DNA of 64,000 nucleotides from Oryzias latipes (Eukaryota; Chordata; Actinopteri; Beloniformes; Adrianichthyidae): NCBI RefSeq assembly GCF_002234675.1, contig NC_019866.2, positions 18,831,311 to 18,895,310 of the forward strand, read 5' to 3'. Shown piece by piece: positions 58,220 to 64,000 of this stretch (position 1 is its first letter; each line of letters starts with the position of its first letter). The notes under the pieces were generated by a model. It saw only the letters and a program-made list of their open reading frames with translations, ran no database searches and was not told where the DNA came from. The position numbers and the translations under genes were made by a program.

Positions 58220-60991
58220 TCAACGACCGCCACCAGGCGGTCCAGGGCGACGATCAGGATGGGCAGCGTAGAAGTCGTCGATGAGGGTATGGTCCAGGAT
58301 GAGCGAACGCGAGATCCACGAACGTTCCTCCGGACCATACCCCTCCCAGTCCACCAAAAATTGGACTCCACGACCACGACGCCGGACGTCCAAGACAGCA
58401 GAGACCGTGAAGGCGGGAGCCCCATCGATGGTACGGGCGGGTGGCGGGGAAGTGGACGGCGGGCACAACGGGCTCTCAGAGACTGGTTTGATCTGTGACA
58501 CGTGAAATGTTGGGTGGATCTGTAGGGCAGCCGGGAGACGAAGTCGAACACATGAGGGGTTGATGACCCGCTCAATGGTGTAGGGACCAATAAACCTGGG
58601 GGATAATTTACGGGACGAAGCCTGGAGGGGAATGTTGCGGGAGGACAACCACACCTTCTGACCAGGTTGGTAATCTGGACTCACCCCCCTGTGGCGGTTG
58701 GCTATCTGGCGGTTACCCTCGGCGGTACGGAGAAGGGCGGCCCTGGTCTGAAGCCAGATGTCCCGACAACGTTGAAGATGGAGCTGGACCGAGGGCACCG
58801 CCAGATCCAATTCCTGGGAAGGAAACAGTGGGGGTGAGTAACCCAGAGAGGCCTCAAAAGGGGACAAGCCCGTGGCGGTGGAGGAATGATTGTTGTGGGC
58901 ATATTCTGCCCAAACCAGATACTTTGACCAGTCAGATTGATTTTGGGACGCCAGGCACCTGAGAGCGGCCTCCAGCTCTTGATTGGCCCGCTCCGCTTGG
59001 CCGTTAGCCTGAGGGTGGTAACCGGAGGTCAAACTGACCGTGGCCCCCAGGGCAGAGCAGAAAGCCTTCCAGACCTGGGACGTGAACTGGGGACCACGAT
59101 CAGAGACAATGTCACAAGGTATACCGTGATGCCTGAAGACGTTATCGACGAGGGCGTCGGCGGTCTCGGAAACGGTGGGCAACTGAGGGAGAGGGATAAA
59201 CTGGGCGGCCTTGGAGAAGCGATCAATGACGGTGAGTATAACTGTGTGGCCGTGAGAAGGTGGTAGCCCTGTAACAAAGTCCACCGCTATGTGGGACCAG
59301 GGGCGGCTCGGGACAGGCAGGGGTTGCAGAAGACCAGAGGGAGGTCTGTTGGAGGTCTTTGAGCGGGCACACGTGGTGCAGGCAGCAATGTACTCCTTCA
59401 CATCGCGTTCTAAGGTGGGCCAGAAGAAGCGACGCCTCAGGAGACGAATGGTGCGATAAACCCCACCGTGGCAGGCAATACGGGAGGTATGACCCCAGGC
59501 GAGGACGTCGGACCTGAGGGAGTCAGGAACGTAGAGAGTGCCCGAAGGACTGACGACCCCGGCGGGGATCTCATTCTGGGCCTGCTGCACCTTGGATTCG
59601 ATTTCCCAAGTGAGGTTCCCTACAAAACATGACGTAGGCAGTATGGTAGAGTCCGTGCGGTTTTCAGTGATGGAGTGAATCCGAGACAAGGCATCCGGCT
59701 TGACGTTACGACTGCCCGGTCGGTAGGAGATGATAAAGTTGAAACGATCGAAAAATAGACACCATCTGGCCTGGCGTGAGTTGAGCCGTCTAGCACTGCG
59801 CAGGTAAGCCAAGTTTTTGTGGTCGGTCCAGATGATGAATTGCTGTTCCGCCCCCTCCAGCCAGTGGCGCCATTCTTCCAACGCGAGCTTGATTGCCAAC
59901 AATTCACGATTGCCCACATCGTAATTTTGTTCCGTTGGGCTTAACTTGCGCGAAAAGAAGGCGCATGGTTTGAGCTTCCCGGTACTGTCCTCGCGCTGGA
60001 ATAACACAGCTCCCACTCCAGAGTCTGAGGCATCGACCTCCACAATAAATTGCTTGGACACATCGGGTTGAATGAGGATAGGAGCGGATACGAAAAGGGT
60101 TTTGAGCCGTTTGAAAGCGGCATCAGCGGCAGGGTCCCAGATGAAGGGGCGATTGGTGGAAGTAAGCCGTGTGAGGGGAGCAGCAATGGTACTATAATCC
60201 CGAATGAAACGACGGTAGAAATTAGAGAACCCAAGGAACTGTTGGAGTTTCTTGCGGGATTGGGGTGTCTCCCACTGAACGACGGCCTCGATCTTGGCAG
60301 GGTCGGGGCGGATATTACCCGCCTCAATGATATAACCCAAGAAGGGGACGGAGGAAACGTGGAAAGCACACTTCTCGGCCTTGACGAATAACTGATTGGC
60401 GAGAAGTCGTTCTAGGACGAGACGGACGTGATGTTCGTGTTGTGTCTCGTTGGCGGAAAAGACAAGAATATCGTCGAGATACACGAAGACAAACCGGTTC
60501 AGAAAATCCCTGAGAACGTCATTCACCAACCGCTGGAACACTGCAGGAGCGTTGGTGAGACCAAACGGCATCACTAGGTATTCAAAGTGGCCCAACGGAG
60601 TGTTGAACGCCGTTTTCCACTCATCACCTTCACGCATGCGTACAAGGTGATAAGCGTTCCTGAGATCCAGCTTCGTGAAAATCATAGCTTGCTGAACGGA
60701 GTTGAAAACAGACTCGAGTAACGGTAGGGAGTACTTATCTTTGACTGTGATCTGGTTTAATTCTCTAAAATCAATACACGGACGCAAGGTCTTATCCTTC
60801 TTCTCCACAAAAAAGAAACCAGCAGCGACTGGAGAACAAGAAGGACGTATGTGACCCAGGGATAGTGCCTCCTGAATATAAGCCTCCATGGAGCTCTTCT
60901 CCGGACCAGAAAGATTGTACAATTTGCTCTTAGGGAGAGGTGCTCCATTAAGCAACTCGATGGCGCAGTCGTACGGACGATGTGGAGGTAA
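58220..60991 (-). CDS. Chromovirus pol: RT, RNase H, integrase, chromodomain
   Basis: 924 codons are open from the assembly gap to a TGA at 58220-58222. In order: reverse transcriptase ([35 protein letters not shown] with both aspartates), tether, RNase H ([23 protein letters not shown]), zinc-binding integrase N-terminus (a H...H...CTTC pattern, residues near [10 protein letters not shown]), DDE integrase core ([35 protein letters not shown]), and a C-terminal chromodomain ([21 protein letters not shown], split here as AVLDVRRR and FLVDWEGYG). The chromodomain and protein style place it in Ty3/Gypsy chromoviruses near the vertebrate sushi group. The residues needed for catalysis appear present. 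Confidence 0.9.
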   Translation of the reverse strand, partial: LPPHRPYDCAIELLNGAPLPKSKLYNLSGPEKSSMEAYIQEALSLGHIRPSCSPVAAGFFFVEKKDKTLRPCIDFRELNQITVKDKYSLPLLESVFNSVQQAMIFTKLDLRNAYHLVRMREGDEWKTAFNTPLGHFEYLVMPFGLTNAPAVFQRLVNDVLRDFLNRFVFVYLDDILVFSANETQHEHHVRLVLERLLANQLFVKAEKCAFHVSSVPFLGYIIEAGNIRPDPAKIEAVVQWETPQSRKKLQQFLGFSNFYRRFIRDYSTIAAPLTRLTSTNRPFIWDPAADAAFKRLKTLFVSAPILIQPDVSKQFIVEVDASDSGVGAVLFQREDSTGKLKPCAFFSRKLSPTEQNYDVGNRELLAIKLALEEWRHWLEGAEQQFIIWTDHKNLAYLRSARRLNSRQARWCLFFDRFNFIISYRPGSRNVKPDALSRIHSITENRTDSTILPTSCFVGNLTWEIESKVQQAQNEIPAGVVSPSGTLYVPDSLRSDVLAWGHTSRIACHGGVYRTIRLLRRRFFWPTLERDVKEYIAACTTCARSKTSNRPPSGLLQPLPVPSRPWSHIAVDFVTGLPPSHGHTVILTVIDRFSKAAQFIPLPQLPTVSETADALVDNVFRHHGIPCDIVSDRGPQFTSQVWKAFCSALGATVSLTSGYHPQANGQAERANQELEAALRCLASQNQSDWSKYLVWAEYAHNNHSSTATGLSPFEASLGYSPPLFPSQELDLAVPSVQLHLQRCRDIWLQTRAALLRTAEGNRQIANRHRGVSPDYQPGQKVWLSSRNIPLQASSRKLSPRFIGPYTIERVINPSCVRLRLPAALQIHPTFHVSQIKPVSESPLCPPSTSPPPARTIDGAPAFTVSAVLDVRRRGRGVQFLVDWEGYGPEERSWISRSLILDHTLIDDFYAAHPDRRPGPPGGGR

Positions 60992-61991
60992 NNNNNNNNN
61001 NNNNNNNNNNNNNNNNNNNNNNNNNNNNNNNNNNNNNNNNNNNNNNNNNNNNNNNNNNNNNNNNNNNNNNNNNNNNNNNNNNNNNNNNNNNNNNNNNNNN
61101 NNNNNNNNNNNNNNNNNNNNNNNNNNNNNNNNNNNNNNNNNNNNNNNNNNNNNNNNNNNNNNNNNNNNNNNNNNNNNNNNNNNNNNNNNNNNNNNNNNNN
61201 NNNNNNNNNNNNNNNNNNNNNNNNNNNNNNNNNNNNNNNNNNNNNNNNNNNNNNNNNNNNNNNNNNNNNNNNNNNNNNNNNNNNNNNNNNNNNNNNNNNN
61301 NNNNNNNNNNNNNNNNNNNNNNNNNNNNNNNNNNNNNNNNNNNNNNNNNNNNNNNNNNNNNNNNNNNNNNNNNNNNNNNNNNNNNNNNNNNNNNNNNNNN
61401 NNNNNNNNNNNNNNNNNNNNNNNNNNNNNNNNNNNNNNNNNNNNNNNNNNNNNNNNNNNNNNNNNNNNNNNNNNNNNNNNNNNNNNNNNNNNNNNNNNNN
61501 NNNNNNNNNNNNNNNNNNNNNNNNNNNNNNNNNNNNNNNNNNNNNNNNNNNNNNNNNNNNNNNNNNNNNNNNNNNNNNNNNNNNNNNNNNNNNNNNNNNN
61601 NNNNNNNNNNNNNNNNNNNNNNNNNNNNNNNNNNNNNNNNNNNNNNNNNNNNNNNNNNNNNNNNNNNNNNNNNNNNNNNNNNNNNNNNNNNNNNNNNNNN
61701 NNNNNNNNNNNNNNNNNNNNNNNNNNNNNNNNNNNNNNNNNNNNNNNNNNNNNNNNNNNNNNNNNNNNNNNNNNNNNNNNNNNNNNNNNNNNNNNNNNNN
61801 NNNNNNNNNNNNNNNNNNNNNNNNNNNNNNNNNNNNNNNNNNNNNNNNNNNNNNNNNNNNNNNNNNNNNNNNNNNNNNNNNNNNNNNNNNNNNNNNNNNN
61901 NNNNNNNNNNNNNNNNNNNNNNNNNNNNNNNNNNNNNNNNNNNNNNNNNNNNNNNNNNNNNNNNNNNNNNNNNNNNNNNNNNNNNNNNNNN
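60992..61991. other. Assembly gap, exactly 1000 N
   Basis: A run of 1000 unknown bases between the protease and reverse transcriptase parts of the chromovirus polyprotein. The round size suggests a placeholder, not a measured length. Confidence 0.99.
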
Positions 61992-63554
61992 GGCACTAGC
62001 CCTGGATTTGCAGAAAACAGAACGTAGGTCATGGTAACAGGTGGGTATGTTAGTCAGATCGATTTCTTTATTAGACCCTGGGTCAGGTAACTTGGTGTGG
62101 GGTACAGCCGACTGCAGACAATTAGCCATACAGTAGGTGCTCCAGTTGGAAACGCGGGATGACCCCCAATCTAAACAGGGGTTGTGCTTTTGGAGCCAAG
62201 AGAACCCGAGAATTAAGGGTGTCTGCGGACATTGGGTGATGAAGAAGTGATGGTACTCCCGGTGGTTACCGGAGGTAAAAACGAGAACCGGACCGGTACG
62301 TTTGGTGATGCGTGACAATTGTTTGCCCCCCAGCCCTGCAGTATTTACAGCGTTGTCGAGGACTTCGACAGGGAGGGAGAGTTCATGAACGAGACTTTGG
62401 TCCATTAAACTATGTTCGGCCCCAGAGTCAATAAGTGCTTTGGTTTCCAAAATCTTGCTCTGATTACAGATCTTGACAGGAACATACAGAAACTTGGGAA
62501 CATGAAAAGTTTCAGAATTAACCCCCCGTGGCCTGTCACTTAACGGGGGGTTCGGGGAATTTAAACGAACAGCGCATTGTGGGACCTGATGACCCGCCTG
62601 CCCGCAGTAAAAACATAATCCCTCATCACGACGTGTCTTTCTCTCCTCTAGGGAGAGCTTGGAGTGACCTATTTGCATGGGTTTTTCTAGTCTAACAGGA
62701 AGTGAAGCTGGTTTAGCTGGAGCAACCAGAGGTAAGTGACGAACGGAATTGACAAGGGATGACGGAGGCTTACTTTTCTGCTCAGTCTGGCGTTCCCGGA
62801 GGCGAAGGTCTGACCTTAAGGCGGCTGTGACGAGTTCTTCAAAAGTGTCCGTCTCTGGCTGGGTACAAAGGTGGTCTTTAATGCGCTCATTCAAGGACTG
62901 GTAAAAAATTCCCTTGAGCGCGGGATCCGGCCATCCAGCCTCGACAGCAAAAATTCGAAAGTCTATGAGGTGTTCGCTTACCGGGCGGTTGCCTTGTTTG
63001 AGACTTAGCAACCGCCGGGTGGCTTCTTCCTGCCTTCGGGGTCGGTCGAAGACGAGACGGAATTCTCCCAGGAAGCGTTCGAATGGGAGATGCGTGATGG
63101 GATGAGAGGCCAGGAAGGCTTGAGCCCATTGCAGCGCCTTTCTGCGGAGAGAATTTACTATTAATGAAATGCGAGCGTGATCGGCATGATAATACCTGGG
63201 AGCTTGTTGGAAAATCAGGTCACATTGTAGTAGGAACCCTCCACAGGCAGAAACATCCCCGAAAAAGGGTTCCGGCTGTAGACGGACGTTTTCCGGGGAA
63301 AACTGGGAAGCGGAAGTGGCACTGTTGCCGGAAGAAGTGGAGGCGGCACCGGAGGCGAGGTTAGTGGTTTGCCCGGTCAGTTCCATTAGCGATTGCGTTA
63401 TGCCGTCGAGACGGCGAAATAGTTCCTGCTGGGCGGAGGACATTTGCGTCAAAGCGTCAGCTTGGCGATTCAACAAGTTACCTTGGAAGGCAATGGCGTG
63501 ACGAAGTCCCTCCGGGTCAGCTGGGTCAGGTGTTTGGCCAGTTCGTTCTGTCAT
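61992..63554 (-). CDS. Chromovirus gag and protease
   Basis: 521 codons from an ATG at 63552-63554 to the gap. It has a capsid-like region (residues about 95-240, with FERFLGEFRLVFDRP and LLSLKQGNRPVSEHLIDF), a single CCHC zinc knuckle (CFYCGQAGHQVPQC), and an aspartic protease (KALIDSGAEHSLMD, with ILGFSWLQKHNP downstream). The layout matches sushi-type gag, the family from which mammalian PEG10/RTL genes were domesticated. The start codon lies in the last six bases of the 5' LTR. The reading frame at the gap edge is open. Confidence 0.88.
63537..63547 (-). promoter_or_regulatory. Putative self-priming primer-binding site
   Basis: On the sense strand AACGAACTGGC lies one base inside the 5' LTR boundary and is the exact complement of GCCAGTTCGTT, the predicted first 11 nt of the element's own RNA. 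This is the Tf1/sushi-group arrangement, in which the RNA's own 5' end primes reverse transcription in place of a host tRNA. Confidence 0.75.
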
Positions 63555-64000
63555 GATTCGAACGAGAGTTCAGGAATGACCCAGATGCTGGAACCCGGAA
63601 TGAGACTTGACACAACGGTAAGTATTAAGTGGTTTAATTTGAACGTGAGATTGACAGGGCTTCCTTCCTCAGGCAGAGAGGGCGTGAGCAGGCTGGTGGA
63701 AATCTTGAGCGGGAATCTCCTCGAGGGTGAACTGCGGCGAGAGCGAGGCTTGAATCCAGACGAGACGAGACGCAGGCTGGAGGTTACTTGAGATGGCGTG
63801 GGCGAAGCTTGAAGCAAGGCGAGGCGAGGCGGCTGGCTGGAGGTTTCAGGGTTGGCGTGACTGCAACGTGGAAGGACTGCGACCAGGTGAGGATCCGGAA
63901 GGTTAAAGTCCTGAAGCAGAGCGAAGACAAAAACATGAGCTTGGTTCTTAGAAACTGAGACAACAAACATGAGCTGACCAGACTATGCACCATAGGAGGA
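63549..64000 (-). repeat. 5' LTR of the chromovirus, truncated by the window edge
   Basis: 452 of an expected 585 bp are visible. I see no difference from 57624-58075, which points to a very recent insertion. Confidence 0.9.

Overview
The window reads as a piece of a teleost fish genome. It has spliced vertebrate genes with long AT-rich introns (a nothepsin-like aspartic protease and mief1), and it carries fish-typical repeats: a sushi-type chromovirus, L2/Rex-like LINEs, tRNA-derived SINEs, Tc1, hAT and many small MITEs. There is no prokaryotic character. The species cannot be fixed from the sequence.

Layout. 1-6.2 kb: 5' part of an unrecognised proline-rich adaptor-like gene on the minus strand, built of short phase-0 exons, with a large inverted duplication in one intron. 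6.2-14.6 kb: repeats only (a decayed Tc1 with a nested TTAA-type MITE, a decayed Gypsy element with a 19 x 16 bp minisatellite, and two copies of one MITE family). 14.7-21.25 kb: nothepsin-like gene (nots), plus strand, nine coding exons. 21.28-31.2 kb: mief1 (MiD51) on the minus strand, convergent with nots. It has four coding exons and, in an upstream exon, the conserved 70-codon LYR microprotein ORF (AltMiD51). 34.3-42.8 kb: a three-exon minus-strand gene encoding a predicted 1573-residue protein that fuses a carnitine acyltransferase-like domain, an isoaspartyl peptidase/asparaginase, two HIT-like modules and an asparaginyl-tRNA-synthetase-like class II catalytic core. Most of it lies in one 3.9 kb exon. 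I know of no described vertebrate protein with this arrangement, and it is the main candidate for an undescribed system. 43-50.8 kb: intergenic, SINEs and other repeats. 50.8-57.6 kb: a near-perfect 3642 bp tandem duplication containing the 5' part of a LINE (ORF1 plus endonuclease). 57.6-64 kb: a young sushi/Tf1-type chromovirus in minus orientation that cuts the second duplication copy. Its two LTRs look identical, it shows an 11-nt self-priming signal, and a 1000-N assembly gap lies inside its pol.

How the parts relate. mief1 and its upstream ORF form one predicted bicistronic message joining mitochondrial fission control and mitoribosome assembly. In the 1573-residue protein, four of the five modules concern aspartate/asparagine, acyl-adenylate or amide chemistry and the fifth moves acyl groups, which suggests one multifunctional enzyme for a small acylated Asp/Asn compound; this is inference. 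On the right, the order of events appears to be LINE insertion, then tandem duplication (real or an assembly artefact), then LTR element insertion.
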